From the NCBI RefSeq assembly GCF_017814435.1, contig NZ_JAGJCB010000003.1, positions 329,719 to 393,718 of the forward strand: DNA of 64,000 bases, read 5' to 3'. Shown one piece after another: positions 50,872-61,614 of the stretch. The translations under genes were made by a program, and so were the position numbers. Numbering within the stretch: position 1 is the first letter of the stretch; every line of letters begins with the position of its first letter. The notes below the pieces were generated by a model. It was not told the origin of the DNA. It saw only the letters and a list, made by a program, of their open reading frames with translations, and ran no database searches. This stretch comes from Mariniflexile gromovii. GTDB taxonomy: Bacteria; Bacteroidota; Bacteroidia; Flavobacteriales; Flavobacteriaceae.

Positions 50872-53325
50872 TTAGTTTATGCGGTATAGTAAGATGGAAT
50901 TGTTTTCGCCTTTTGTTACAAATTCTAAGCTATTGTCTTTATCAATATTATCCAAGGTTATTTCCGAATTTCCATATACAGGGAAATTAGGCAGCAGGTT
51001 TGCTTGGCTATCATAGAGATATACTTTTTGAGTTTGTAAATCGGTAATGGCAACATAAATTTTATCTTTTATATAAAACAATTCGGGTCTTGTGTAGGTG
51101 CCAAAATCCAATTCTTCAAGATTACTTTTTATAGTTAATTTATTTTCGCTTAATGTAACTAAAGTTTTGCTGGAAGCTTCTAAATGGTGTTTTTCAGAAA
51201 GATTTAAATTTTGGGTGGAAACGCCGCCTCTAGTATCAATGGAAATTAATTGCCCGTTTGAAGTTGTTGTGGTAAACGTATCATTATATAAAAAGATGGG
51301 TTGATTTGAAAAATTACTAGACGTTTTTGGAGACACTCTAGTATCACCAGTCCTATCAATTATATGTATGGTGTTGGTAGTTTTAAATACAATATAATCT
51401 TTACCGCTCATCCTAAAATGTTTTGGCTGGCTAATAATGGCATCTTTAGCAGCTTTAAAATTAAAACCATTGACTAATTTTAAATTAACATCGTAAACCA
51501 AAATATTTTTGCCTTGGTTAACAAACAGGCGATAGTCTTTATTTCGGTCGTAATCGAAAACTGAAAGCGGTTGGGTAATTTCATCATTGAATTTACCAGG
51601 GAACGGTGCCACATCCTTACCATTTCTATCTATAACATAAACACGGTTAGGAGTTGCAAAAGCGAGTTGCAGGCGTCCGTTCTTATAAATGTCAATTTGT
51701 TCAATGGTTCCTAAAACAGCTCCTTCCAATTGTTTTTTCCACAGAATTTTTCCTTTATTGGAAATTAGATAGAGGTTGTTTTTGATGTCTTGAACAACAA
51801 TTTCTTTTTCTTTGGTAAGATGATTGGTTACAAATTGAGGTTTGGTTAAAATATCAGTACCCAATTTAATGTTCAATTCTTCTGAAACCGAATTTTGAAT
51901 TGCCGTAGTTTTGCTCTTCTTTATAAAGGCATTTAAATGGGCAAAATTAGTGTCGTATATAAACTGTAATGCCGATGTGCTATAGCTGCTGAAAGAATCG
52001 TCTAACGCATCATTAAAATTTTTGCTTAATATAGATTTTAAAGAGTTGCTGTTCGTTACAAACAATAGGGATGACGCATTGCTTAATTGTTCTTTAACTT
52101 TTTTGAAAGTTTCAGATTCGCTAAAAGTGGTTTTGTTTTGATAGCTTGCAATGATGCTTTGCAGCAATTCTGAATTATCTGAGAACACAAAAAAGTTATC
52201 TAAAATGCAATATTTATTGGCTTTGGTGTTTTTAATTAAAGGTGAAAAGGTGTTAGTAAATAGACTAGGTTGGCTGAAACTGTAAATTTCAATACCTCTA
52301 TAATTGGCAACAATGGTTTGTTCGCCAATCAAAGCATCTTCAGTAGCTATAAAATCGATAGAATTTAAAGCAATTGCACGATTTTCATTTTGATAAATAG
52401 TGCCCACTTCTATAATATTATCAAAAAGAGGAGAACTGCCTGCAATAGAATCCTGCTTATTAAATGCTTTTAAATTAGTTTCAATGTTTTTAAAATTCTT
52501 AAAAGTGAAACTCATAAACGCATCGCTATCAAAAGGTGCGATATTTTGAATTTGGTTTTCCTGCGGAATGGTGCCTTTAAAAATATTGTTCAGTATTTTT
52601 GTAGAATCGACAGCTTTCGTAATACCGTTTATATAAAGGTAGTCTTGGTTTACATCAACATCAATGGCTATGTAGCTGGTAATTGCTTTTAAGTTTAGAG
52701 CTTCTTCAATAAAAAACGATTTTATAAAAGGCGAGTTGGTGTTTATTATAATTGAAAACGTTTTGTCATTACTGGTAGAATTGTAAATTTTTACCAGTTC
52801 CTCATTCATGTTTGGGTTTGAAAGCGCAGTATTAATAATGTCTTTAGACGATGCAGCAAAAAAAATACTATCAATTACGGTGCTGTAAAATGTATGGTTG
52901 TTGAAGGTGGATTTTGTTAGTGTTTGGTTTTCATATTCAAGCGTTTCTTCCATATAATTTTTAATGGAATCTCTTTTGAATAATTGCGGATTGAATTTGG
53001 TAATGATTGAATATTGTAAACTATCGTTACCATCATTTGAAAAGCAAATAAGCAATTCGCCATTTGGTTTTAAAAGTTTTAAGTTTTCAAGTTTAGCCTC
53101 TAAATTTTTATATGCAGACGTTTTTGAGAATTTATTTAGAAAATCACTATTGTTAATACTGCTTTTTAAATCTTCAAGATTGGATGTTTTTATAATGATG
53201 GACGCGTTTTCTGGAACAAAATCGATAAGATTGCTGCGATTTTTTTCTACATTAGAACAGCTAAAAACAACAAATAATAAGAGGGTAAAAGCTAAGAATC
53301 TCATAAAACGAATTAATTTATACAA
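50872..53325 (-). CDS. Large lipoprotein with DUF3352-like N-terminus and beta-propeller-like C-terminus
   Basis: An 817-residue lipoprotein (signal ending LLLFVVFSCSN, Cys23). The N-terminal part (about 30-470) has PENASIIIKTSNLEDLKSSI and repeated FxxxF/SLLFVTNSNSLKS-type segments that recall DUF3352. The C-terminal part (about 490-817) looks like a beta-propeller (KGKILWKKQLEGAVLGTIEQ, RVYVIDRNGKDVAPFPGKF, IHIIDRTGDTRV, KIYVAITDLQTQKVYLYDSQ). Probably an envelope surface protein. It lies 68 bases downstream of rnhB on the same strand. Function unknown. Confidence 0.75.
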   Translation of the reverse strand: MYKLIRFMRFLAFTLLLFVVFSCSNVEKNRSNLIDFVPENASIIIKTSNLEDLKSSINNSDFLNKFSKTSAYKNLEAKLENLKLLKPNGELLICFSNDGNDSLQYSIITKFNPQLFKRDSIKNYMEETLEYENQTLTKSTFNNHTFYSTVIDSIFFAASSKDIINTALSNPNMNEELVKIYNSTSNDKTFSIIINTNSPFIKSFFIEEALNLKAITSYIAIDVDVNQDYLYINGITKAVDSTKILNNIFKGTIPQENQIQNIAPFDSDAFMSFTFKNFKNIETNLKAFNKQDSIAGSSPLFDNIIEVGTIYQNENRAIALNSIDFIATEDALIGEQTIVANYRGIEIYSFSQPSLFTNTFSPLIKNTKANKYCILDNFFVFSDNSELLQSIIASYQNKTTFSESETFKKVKEQLSNASSLLFVTNSNSLKSILSKNFNDALDDSFSSYSTSALQFIYDTNFAHLNAFIKKSKTTAIQNSVSEELNIKLGTDILTKPQFVTNHLTKEKEIVVQDIKNNLYLISNKGKILWKKQLEGAVLGTIEQIDIYKNGRLQLAFATPNRVYVIDRNGKDVAPFPGKFNDEITQPLSVFDYDRNKDYRLFVNQGKNILVYDVNLKLVNGFNFKAAKDAIISQPKHFRMSGKDYIVFKTTNTIHIIDRTGDTRVSPKTSSNFSNQPIFLYNDTFTTTTSNGQLISIDTRGGVSTQNLNLSEKHHLEASSKTLVTLSENKLTIKSNLEELDFGTYTRPELFYIKDKIYVAITDLQTQKVYLYDSQANLLPNFPVYGNSEITLDNIDKDNSLEFVTKGENNSILLYRIN

Positions 53326-53393
53326 ACCTACATATTTTTCAATTTATAGCGTGTAAAAAGAATGCATTGTGTTATTCTTTTTTGCAATGCCCA

Positions 53394-53993
53394 TCAAATA
53401 TCCAACTTCAATTGTTCTGGTAATAAACGAAACGATTTTCTGTGGTATTTGGTAATTCCGTATTCGCGAATAGCTTCTCGATGTTCTTTAGTAGGGTAGC
53501 CTTTGTTCTGTTTCCAATTGTACATAGGGAATTCTTCATGAATTTTGTTCATATATGCATCTCTATACGTTTTTGCCAACACCGAAGCCGCGGCAATACT
53601 TAAATATTTGCCATCACCTTTTATAATGGTTTCAAAGGGAATGTCGCCACAAGGTTTAAATCTGTTACCATCAACTATAATGAATTCTGGTTTGGGTTTT
53701 AATTGGTAAATAGATTTGTGCATGGCCAAAATGGAAGCATTCAATATATTTATTTCATCAATGTCTTCTTGAAACACATGCGCAACACCAAAAGTTAAGG
53801 CGTCCAATTCTATAATAGGTTTTAGCAAATCTCTTTTGTGTTCGCTTATTTGTTTGGAATCGTTTAAAAGTGAATTTTTAAATGTGGGAGATAAAATAAC
53901 CGCAGCAGCAGTAACTGGACCCGCTAAACACCCACGTCCTGCTTCATCTGTACCGCATTCTAAAGCAAAATTTGAATAATTTTTTATTAGCAT
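53394..53993 (-). CDS. rnhB: Ribonuclease HII
   Basis: A 199-residue RNase HII that cuts RNA in RNA-DNA hybrids, including single ribonucleotides. [19 protein letters not shown] (12-30) holds the first catalytic Asp15 and Glu16 in the DEAGRG signature. FIIVDGNRF supplies the next Asp, and [17 protein letters not shown] the last acidic residue. Full length and intact. Confidence 0.97.
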   Translation of the reverse strand: MLIKNYSNFALECGTDEAGRGCLAGPVTAAAVILSPTFKNSLLNDSKQISEHKRDLLKPIIELDALTFGVAHVFQEDIDEINILNASILAMHKSIYQLKPKPEFIIVDGNRFKPCGDIPFETIIKGDGKYLSIAAASVLAKTYRDAYMNKIHEEFPMYNWKQNKGYPTKEHREAIREYGITKYHRKSFRLLPEQLKLDI

Positions 53994-54247
53994 GTTTTTT
54001 AAATATTGACAAATTTATAGTTTTTATTTAATAGGTGCTTATTTCAAAACACTTGTTTTAAGAATGATAAATAATCATGATTTACCCAATTTTGTTTAAT
54101 CTTTTTTATGAAATTTGGCTAAACACTGAATATTCTTTAAACAAAATGGAAAAAAAGTGAATTTCAACACGTTTATTTGATCTTTTAATTTGTTTCTTTA
54201 AGATAATATTAGGATATTCGTTTTTGACTAACACAAATAATTATTGT

Positions 54248-57200
54248 ATGAAATTAAAGTTGACGGGTTTGTTAATGCTTTTCATGGCATTTTCAATACA
54301 ATTGTCTTATGCCCAAGACAAAACAATCACAGGAAAAATAACGGATGCCGATGGGTTGCCTCTTGCAAGTGCCACTATTATTGTTGATGGAACAAGCAAA
54401 GGTGTTGTGTCCGACTTTGATGGAAACTATTCAATAACTGCTACTGCAAACAGTGTATTGAAAATTAGTTTTATTGGTATGAAAACCCAATTGATACCAG
54501 TGGGTTCCAATACTACCATCAATGTTGTTTTAACTGAAGATTTAGAAAGTTTAGATACCGTAGTGGTAACTGGTTATCAAAAGATTGACCGAAAACTCTT
54601 TACAGGTTCTGCATCTACACTGCAAGCAAGTGACATTAAATTAGAAGGTGTTGCTGATATTAGTAGAGGCTTGCAAGGTCAAGTAGCAGGTGTTGAGATT
54701 GAAAACGTATCAGGAACTTTTGGTACGGCACCTGTAGTTAGAATTAGAGGTAATGCATCTATTAACGGTGCAAATAAACCCCTATGGGTGATTGATGGCG
54801 TTGTTTTAGAGGATGCTGTTGAATTATCAAATCAAGATATTACCACGGGTAATCTTGAAACCATACTTAGTTCTTCAACCGCAGGTATTGGTCCAAATGA
54901 TGTAGAGACCTTCACAGTTTTAAAAGACGCATCGGCTACCGCACAATATGGTGCTAGAGCTTTAAATGGTGTAATTGTTATAACTACAAAAAGAGGTAAA
55001 ACAGGTAAGCCTTCCATCAATTTCACTACAAGTTTAACAACTAGAAATAAACCTAGTTATAGTCAATTCAATATCCTAAGTTCAGGAGATGAAATGGGTG
55101 TTTACCAAGAATTGTATGAAAAAGGTTGGATAGATATAGCTAATTCAAATACAGCAAGAAACCATGGTGTTTTTTCTGATATGTTTTATAAAATTACAAA
55201 TAATGAGTTAGCTTGGGGTCCTGGTGGATCCCCAAACTACAATTATTTACAACGTTACTCTAATGCAAATACAGATTGGTTTGATGTTCTGTTCAAGGAC
55301 TCTTTTGTTTATACAAACACATTCAGTATTAGTTCTGGTACAGATAAAGCTAGGTACAGAGCTTCAGTAAGTTCTTTAAAAGATGAAGGACAATCAATTG
55401 CTGATAATGTAAAAAATTATACAACTAATTTAAACGCTGATTTTAATTTGTCAGATGACTTTGTATTAGGTTTCAAATTAACAGCAAATGTTCGAGATCA
55501 AAGGATAGCTGCATCTCAAGACAGGGAGTTTGATGCACTTTCTGGTGTTTACGAAAGAAATTTTGATATCAATCCATTCAATTTTGCTTTGTATTCCAGT
55601 AGAAGTATGACGCCTTATGATGAAAATGGAGATCTTCAGTACTTTAGAAGAAACTGGGCGCCATTTAACATTCTACACGAAGTAAATAATAATTATGTTG
55701 ATTTAGATTTGATTGATTTGTCTCTTCAAACCAATTTAGATTGGAAAATAAACAAAGATATAACATTCAATACCGTATTGCAAGCACGTAGATACAGAAG
55801 CTCGGCAGTGCAAACAATTCATGAGAATTCCAATAATGCAGCAGCTTACAGAGCGGATAGTCCGTTAGTAAGAAATAGCAATATATTTTTATTTGATGAT
55901 CCTGATGCCCCAGAGTTAGAACCATATTCGGTATTGCCAAATGGAGGTTTCAGAAAAACAACAGACAACTCATTAGATAATTTATTCATGCGAAATTCAC
56001 TTAACTACTCACATACATTTAATAATGTACAGCAAGTAGATTTATTATTAGGGCAAGAAATCCGATCTAGTAATAGAACAGAAGAATTCAATGATGGTTG
56101 GGGGTATTTATTTGACAAAGGAGGTTTAATAATTAGTGATCCTAATTTTATTAGATTTTTAGACAGCAGAGGAGAAGATTATTTTAGGGTAGAAGAAACC
56201 AAAAACAGAGCGTGGGGTATGTTTTCTACAGCGGCTTATTCTTATGATAGTAGATACATAATAAATGGAACTTACACCTATTTTGGTGATAATAGAACAG
56301 GTAATTCCAGAGCAGCCCGATATTTGCCTACATGGAATATAAGTGGAGCATGGAATATTCATCGAGAATCATTTATTGATAATGCAAGTTGGGTGAATTT
56401 ATTAAAACTAAAATCCACCTATGGGCTTTCAGGGTCTAACCCTTATAATGCTAGTGCAGGATTAATTGTTTTTGGAGTTGAGCCTTTAAGACCGCAAGCT
56501 ACCGAAAGAGAAATTGCATTACTTATAGATCAATTGGAAAATTCTGAATTAACCTTTGAAAAACTATACGAATGGAATATAGGTTTAGAAACAGCGTTTT
56601 TCAACAATCGTTTAGGAATTGAAGTAGAGTATTACCAAAGAAAGTCTGAAGACCTAATTGGGTTTGTTGAAACAAATGGTGTTGGTGGCGAAAGCATTAA
56701 ACTTGGTAATATTGGAAAGTTAGATCGTGATGGTTTTGAGGTAAGCCTTAGAACAACCAACATTGAAACTAGTAATTTTAATTGGACGTCTAATTTTAAT
56801 TTTAGCCATTCTAAAAGTGAAATAACAGAATGGGATGCACGAGACCGCGTAGGGGATGCTATAAGTAGAAATGGGGGCAATTTTGTGGGATATCCAGCAG
56901 GAGCATTATTTTCAATTCCTTTTGCAGGTCTAGATTCTAACGGAATACCCACTTTTTATGACGAAGATGGTGAAATCATTCAAACACTCAATTTACAAGA
57001 AAGAGAAGATGTATTGGAACACGTTAAATATGATGGGCCAACAGAACCAGTGTTCTTTGGAGGCTTTAATAATACATTTTCTTATAAAAATTTAAGTTTA
57101 AATGTTGGATTTGCTTATAGGGGTGGAAACAAAATTCGTTTAGATGATGTATACGATGTGCGTTTAAGTGACGGATCTGCTAGATTGTATGACGATTTTA

Positions 57201-57589
57201 GTTCATTATCTGGCGATTTAATAAACAGATGGTCATTGCCCGGAGATGAAAACATAACAAATATTCCTTCTATCCTTACCGAAACGGCAACTCAAGCACT
57301 AAGAAGTCAAGGGTTAAATCCTTACGACCTATATAACAAGAGTGATATTAGGGTTGCAGATGGCGATTTTGTTAGGCTTAAAAACATCAGATTAAGCTAT
57401 AGTTTACCTAAAAGTATCATTGATAAAACTAAAATGAAATCTGGTTCTATCAGTTTGTCAGCCCATAATTTATGGCTCATATATTCAGATGATAAATTAA
57501 ACGGCGTAGATCCTGAGTTTTTTCAATCTGGAGGGGTTTCGTTACCCTTAACAAGTACATATACTTTTACCCTTAATTTAAATTTTTAA
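54248..57589 (+). CDS. SusC/RagA family TonB-linked outer-membrane transporter
   Basis: A 1113-residue protein from ATG 54248 (MKLKLTGLLMLFMAFSIQLS, signal ending SYAQ); an upstream TTG at 54224 would spoil the signal. Order: carboxypeptidase-regulatory-like domain (DKTITGKITDADGLPLASAT), TonB-box region (LDTVVVTGYQKIDRKLFTGS), plug domain (VPVVRIRGNASINGANKPLW-type segment, then LNGVIVITTKRGK) and a barrel ending LTSTYTFTLNLNF. It imports a bound oligomer with SusD and TonB energy. The four-gene unit lacks glycan-degrading enzymes, so the cargo is not evident. Confidence 0.96.
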   Translation: MKLKLTGLLMLFMAFSIQLSYAQDKTITGKITDADGLPLASATIIVDGTSKGVVSDFDGNYSITATANSVLKISFIGMKTQLIPVGSNTTINVVLTEDLESLDTVVVTGYQKIDRKLFTGSASTLQASDIKLEGVADISRGLQGQVAGVEIENVSGTFGTAPVVRIRGNASINGANKPLWVIDGVVLEDAVELSNQDITTGNLETILSSSTAGIGPNDVETFTVLKDASATAQYGARALNGVIVITTKRGKTGKPSINFTTSLTTRNKPSYSQFNILSSGDEMGVYQELYEKGWIDIANSNTARNHGVFSDMFYKITNNELAWGPGGSPNYNYLQRYSNANTDWFDVLFKDSFVYTNTFSISSGTDKARYRASVSSLKDEGQSIADNVKNYTTNLNADFNLSDDFVLGFKLTANVRDQRIAASQDREFDALSGVYERNFDINPFNFALYSSRSMTPYDENGDLQYFRRNWAPFNILHEVNNNYVDLDLIDLSLQTNLDWKINKDITFNTVLQARRYRSSAVQTIHENSNNAAAYRADSPLVRNSNIFLFDDPDAPELEPYSVLPNGGFRKTTDNSLDNLFMRNSLNYSHTFNNVQQVDLLLGQEIRSSNRTEEFNDGWGYLFDKGGLIISDPNFIRFLDSRGEDYFRVEETKNRAWGMFSTAAYSYDSRYIINGTYTYFGDNRTGNSRAARYLPTWNISGAWNIHRESFIDNASWVNLLKLKSTYGLSGSNPYNASAGLIVFGVEPLRPQATEREIALLIDQLENSELTFEKLYEWNIGLETAFFNNRLGIEVEYYQRKSEDLIGFVETNGVGGESIKLGNIGKLDRDGFEVSLRTTNIETSNFNWTSNFNFSHSKSEITEWDARDRVGDAISRNGGNFVGYPAGALFSIPFAGLDSNGIPTFYDEDGEIIQTLNLQEREDVLEHVKYDGPTEPVFFGGFNNTFSYKNLSLNVGFAYRGGNKIRLDDVYDVRLSDGSARLYDDFSSLSGDLINRWSLPGDENITNIPSILTETATQALRSQGLNPYDLYNKSDIRVADGDFVRLKNIRLSYSLPKSIIDKTKMKSGSISLSAHNLWLIYSDDKLNGVDPEFFQSGGVSLPLTSTYTFTLNLNF

Positions 57590-57593
57590 TGCT

Positions 57594-59054
57594 ATGAAAA
57601 AAAGATTTATACTTACATTAATAATAATCGGGTCATTAGTGTCATGTGATTCCTATTTAGATGAAGTTCCAGATAACAGACAAACTATAAAAACATTAGA
57701 TGATGTTTCAGAAATTTTGGTATCTGCATATTCCGAAGCTATTTATAGTTTTGTAGAATGGAAATCAGACAACGCTACCTATATAAAAGAAAATACCCAA
57801 TTTGATTGGTCTACAGAACTTTATAGTTACAGACCAGTAGTATCTGAAGAAGATCAAGATACGCCAACTTATTTATGGGATAATAACTATCAAGCAATTG
57901 CTCACGCAAACCAAGCATTAGCTGCGCTTGAAGAAATTGAAGGAGGTGATGCAGATTATAGAAATGCTTTAACGGGTGAAGCATTAATAACCAGGGCTTA
58001 TAACCATTTTATGCTGGCAAATGTGTTTTGTCAACATTACAGCGAAGCAAACAAAGGAGCATTGGGATTACCTTATATTACAAAACCTGAAACAAAACTA
58101 CAAGTATCTTATGATCGCGGAACTTTAGAAGAAACATATAATCTTATTGAAAAAGATTTATTGGATGGTCTACCTTTAATTTCAGATAAATATTATGTAG
58201 GCACAGGTAAGTATCATTTTAATAAAAATGCAGCTTATGCCTTTGCATCCCGTTATTTTTTGTTCAAAGGAGATTATGAAAAGTGCATTGAGTATTCTAA
58301 TAAAATTCTTGGAAGTGGAGTTGTTAGCACTACCTACATAAGAGATATGGATGACGTATTTACAGGTTCAGGATCAGTTGCAATAGCCAATCAATTTACA
58401 GATGTTACAGATCCAACAAATTTATTAGTGGTTAGAAAGCAAAGTGTTATGGTAAATAGATATACAAGAGGGTATCAAGCAAACACGAATACTTTTGTTA
58501 ATATTTTTGTTCAAAACAGACCGCAAGGAGCCACTACCGATCAACGCGATTTGCGCTATGGGTTCAGTTCATCATCTGCTAGGGCACAGCCTAAATACAC
58601 CGAACTATTTGAATATACTACATCCACAACAGGATTTCCCTACTTTATCATGCCAGAGTTACGAAGTGAAGAAGTTGTTTTAAACAGAATGGAATCTTAT
58701 GTAAGGTTGAATAGGTTGAACGATGCGCTTAACGACTATAATGTAATGGCTCCCCAAAGGTATAATAATGGTGGCCAATTGCAATTATCTGCAATAGCGG
58801 CCTACTACGGCGGTACAAATCAAGAAGCTATGCTTGAGTTTGTTATAGGAGAAAGAAGAAAAGAGTTTTTAAGAGAAGGTTTAAGATGGTTTGATATTAA
58901 ACGATTAGGTTTAGAGGTGTACCATGTTATCCAAACCGATTCTAATGGAAATGTATCACAAGATGTAACACTGGAGGCTAATGATGCGAGAAAAGCAGAA
59001 CAAATTCCTGCTAAGGCTATAGCTAATGGAATTGAAGAAAACCCAGGTTATTAA
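57594..59054 (+). CDS. SusD/RagB family substrate-binding lipoprotein
   Basis: A 486-residue outer-membrane lipoprotein (signal ending IGSLVSCDSYLDEVPDNRQ). It has SusD-type TPR helices (WDNNYQAIAHANQALAALEE, EALITRAYNHFMLANVFCQH) and the typical C-terminal RRKEFLREGLRWFDIKRLG. It forms the lid on the SusC barrel and binds the nutrient at the cell surface. It follows susC by 4 bases. Confidence 0.96.
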   Translation: MKKRFILTLIIIGSLVSCDSYLDEVPDNRQTIKTLDDVSEILVSAYSEAIYSFVEWKSDNATYIKENTQFDWSTELYSYRPVVSEEDQDTPTYLWDNNYQAIAHANQALAALEEIEGGDADYRNALTGEALITRAYNHFMLANVFCQHYSEANKGALGLPYITKPETKLQVSYDRGTLEETYNLIEKDLLDGLPLISDKYYVGTGKYHFNKNAAYAFASRYFLFKGDYEKCIEYSNKILGSGVVSTTYIRDMDDVFTGSGSVAIANQFTDVTDPTNLLVVRKQSVMVNRYTRGYQANTNTFVNIFVQNRPQGATTDQRDLRYGFSSSSARAQPKYTELFEYTTSTTGFPYFIMPELRSEEVVLNRMESYVRLNRLNDALNDYNVMAPQRYNNGGQLQLSAIAAYYGGTNQEAMLEFVIGERRKEFLREGLRWFDIKRLGLEVYHVIQTDSNGNVSQDVTLEANDARKAEQIPAKAIANGIEENPGY

Positions 59055-59100
59055 TTAAGGAATCGTATAAAATTATTTTAACAAGTCAATAATTAAAGAG

Positions 59101-60048
59101 ATGAAAAAAACAATTAAATATATAATTTTAACAATCATTTTGGTACAATTTACACAATGTACTACCAATGATAGTAATGGGCTGTACGTTCCGCCTTCCG
59201 ATCCAGTTATTTCACATCCAAATGATATTTATTTATATGCTAATGGAGGAAAAAGTTTATTTGAAAGGTACAACACAGCTACAAGATGGAGATGGAATGA
59301 TAATTTTATAGATCCAACCCAAAGAGCTACACCCATAGAGTCAGACTTTGTAATACCAACAAGCAAACTTGTAGATTATTTATGGATAGGCCCTTATACA
59401 ACTTCAAGCAATACTGCTGAAAATTTTATAAAAGAATTGTTCCCTGCCGAATTGGTTTATATAGGTTCTTATATCTTCAACGATGATGGAACCATACTGC
59501 TAGGGTACGCTGAAGGAGGTGCCAGAGTTACCTTGTTAAATTTGAATAACTTAGATTTTCAGAATAGAAATTGGTTAGCCAACCCAGGTGGAGGTGTTCT
59601 GGCGACGGTACATCACGAGTTTTCTCATATTGTACATCAAAATTACGGGATACCAGTTGGTTTTAACACCATTTCTGATACATATCTTGGAAATAACTGG
59701 AGTAATGGTGTAACTAGAGATGATGCCATCAAGTTAGGGATGGTTAGAAACTACGGAACCCTTAATGAATATGAGGATTTTTGTGAAATAATTTCTCATT
59801 TTTTAGTTGTAGATCAAGCTACTTTTGAAGCCGATTTTATAACCCAACAAGATTGTTCAACACTTACCGATGCTGATGCTATTGTTAATTGCAGAGAACT
59901 TAATGAGGGAAGAAAATTAATCAAACAAAAAGTAGATTTAGTTCTTGAATTTTACAAAAACAACTTTAATATAGATCTAGAAGTAGTAAGAGACACGCTA
60001 CAAGCAAGATTGACTAATTTAGTTGCAACTGGGGTTATACCAGATTAA
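59101..60048 (+). CDS. Substrate import-associated zinc metallopeptidase lipoprotein (Mx1-like)
   Basis: A 315-residue lipoprotein (signal ending LVQFTQCTTND). HHEFSHIVHQNYGIP (about 175-189) contains the HExxH zinc motif (HEFSH), and the acidic YEDFCEIISHF about 45 residues later offers the third ligand. This fits the putative zinc-binding metallopeptidase family (Peptidase_Mx1) that rides in SusC/SusD operons. It may clip peptides or modify bound cargo at the surface. Third gene of the operon, 46 bases after susD. Confidence 0.9.
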   Translation: MKKTIKYIILTIILVQFTQCTTNDSNGLYVPPSDPVISHPNDIYLYANGGKSLFERYNTATRWRWNDNFIDPTQRATPIESDFVIPTSKLVDYLWIGPYTTSSNTAENFIKELFPAELVYIGSYIFNDDGTILLGYAEGGARVTLLNLNNLDFQNRNWLANPGGGVLATVHHEFSHIVHQNYGIPVGFNTISDTYLGNNWSNGVTRDDAIKLGMVRNYGTLNEYEDFCEIISHFLVVDQATFEADFITQQDCSTLTDADAIVNCRELNEGRKLIKQKVDLVLEFYKNNFNIDLEVVRDTLQARLTNLVATGVIPD

Positions 60049-60079
60049 TTGTATTTAAAGCTTATAAAAAATATAAAAA

Positions 60080-61429
60080 ATGGAAAAAACATATAAATTA
60101 ATTAAAAGCATCTTTGTACTTGTTGTCTTGGTTTTGGCAGTTAGTTGTACAGATAATGATGTAGAACCACTTTTTGAGCAATCGATAAACGAAAGAACTG
60201 AAGCTTTAAAAAAAGAATATCTAGATATTTTAAAAGCACCTACAGATGGTTGGATAGGTTACTATTCTCCCAATGAAACTTTTGGTGCCTATACAGTGTT
60301 AATGAAGTTTGATGGTAATGGAGATGTAGATATAAAATCTGATTACGAGTTTGGTGATCAAGATAATAAGATTACATATAGAATAGATAAAACACTTAAA
60401 ATTGAATTGGTGTTAGAGTCATTTTCGGTATTCTCGAGTATTTTCTCATTAAACAATAATAATAACGGGGGAGAATTTGTATTCAATATCTTGTCTGCAA
60501 CAGCTGATGAAGTTGTGTTGGAAAGCAAACTTGATTTTGGCGATGATATTACCATCTTAACTTTGCGTAAAGCAACGCCTGCAGATTTCGATTTTGCACC
60601 CGTTTACGCTTCAGCAAACAAAATAGCAGGTGAGTGTTCAGATTCGGTATTCCGAAACATTTTGTTCAATAATAATGCAATTGCATCGTTTTCATTCAAT
60701 GCAGATACTAGGTTAATTACACTAAATTATTTTGAAAATGATGTAAGATTAAATTTGAATGTTCCGGCAGTAGTTACACCAACAGGTTTTAGTTTATTAA
60801 ATCCTGTTACCATAAATAATATAACAATATCCAGTTTTACTTTTGATGAAACCTCTGGCGAGTATATCAATGCTGCAGATAATTTAAGGTTAATTAATGA
60901 TGATCTACCACTAAGACTGACTAACGATTTAGCAGAACTAAACGCTCCGAATAGATTGGCAATTTTCGCTAACGAATTTAGATTTGGTGCTAATCCTTTA
61001 ACCAGTTGTGCTTGGGATGCTATGATTCAGCAGGTGGATGCAAATTTAAGAACCCAAGGTTTTACCTATACAGGGGTTCAATTACGCACAAATTACAACG
61101 CAACATCAACCACCGATGCGAATTCTAGAATTGTATTGTTGGTAGAACGACTCAGTGATGGTTTAGCAACATCAGGATCATATTATATTAAAGTAGAGAA
61201 TAAAAATAATTTAGTGTTTGTAACCTCTACAGGTTTTGCAACAGGTAATGGTAATTTCTTTGCAGCTAGTGCAGCACCATTATTGAACTTTTTCTTAAGC
61301 ACTAAAGGGTTGGTATATACTGATGAGGGATCTTTTAGTTCAAATCTTTTTAGTTATTCAAACGAGGCCGGTACATTTACAAGTGTTGATAATCCTTCTT
61401 TAAGAACTTATGGATTATTTTATCAATAA
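60080..61429 (+). CDS. DUF4302 domain lipoprotein
   Basis: A 449-residue lipoprotein (signal ending LVLAVSCTDND). The start of the mature protein, NERTEALKKEYLDILKAPTD followed by GWIGYYSPNE and FDGNGDVDI, is the pattern I know from DUF4302 proteins. These accompany SusC/SusD and Mx1 peptidase genes. The remainder is beta-rich. Probably an additional surface component of the uptake complex. It follows the peptidase gene by 31 bases and is closed by a strong terminator. Confidence 0.88.
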   Translation: MEKTYKLIKSIFVLVVLVLAVSCTDNDVEPLFEQSINERTEALKKEYLDILKAPTDGWIGYYSPNETFGAYTVLMKFDGNGDVDIKSDYEFGDQDNKITYRIDKTLKIELVLESFSVFSSIFSLNNNNNGGEFVFNILSATADEVVLESKLDFGDDITILTLRKATPADFDFAPVYASANKIAGECSDSVFRNILFNNNAIASFSFNADTRLITLNYFENDVRLNLNVPAVVTPTGFSLLNPVTINNITISSFTFDETSGEYINAADNLRLINDDLPLRLTNDLAELNAPNRLAIFANEFRFGANPLTSCAWDAMIQQVDANLRTQGFTYTGVQLRTNYNATSTTDANSRIVLLVERLSDGLATSGSYYIKVENKNNLVFVTSTGFATGNGNFFAASAAPLLNFFLSTKGLVYTDEGSFSSNLFSYSNEAGTFTSVDNPSLRTYGLFYQ

Positions 61430-61440
61430 ATAAACAACTT

Positions 61441-61488
61441 ATTTAAATAAACAAAGCCAGCAATTACGCTGGCTTTGTTTATTTAAAA
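61441..61488 (+). terminator. Terminator of the SusC/SusD operon
   Basis: An inverted repeat of about 20 bases (61441-61461 with 61468-61488, one end mismatch) with a six-base loop starts 11 bases after the DUF4302 stop. The right arm ends in T-rich sequence. Confidence 0.88.
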
Positions 61489-61614
61489 TATTTACGCTCA
61501 TTTAACGTTCAAATAATTACTTTTGCTTCGAGAAAAATCAATTTTATTATGAGTGGAAGGAAAATAACATTATCTACTCAAATTTTGCATATGGTAAGGA
61601 TATCTAAGAAAAAA

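Noticed and set aside
51098..51304. Possible small gene on the plus strand within the large lipoprotein gene
   Set aside because: Antisense to well-formed beta-propeller codons, with no promoter-like sequence or recognised product.
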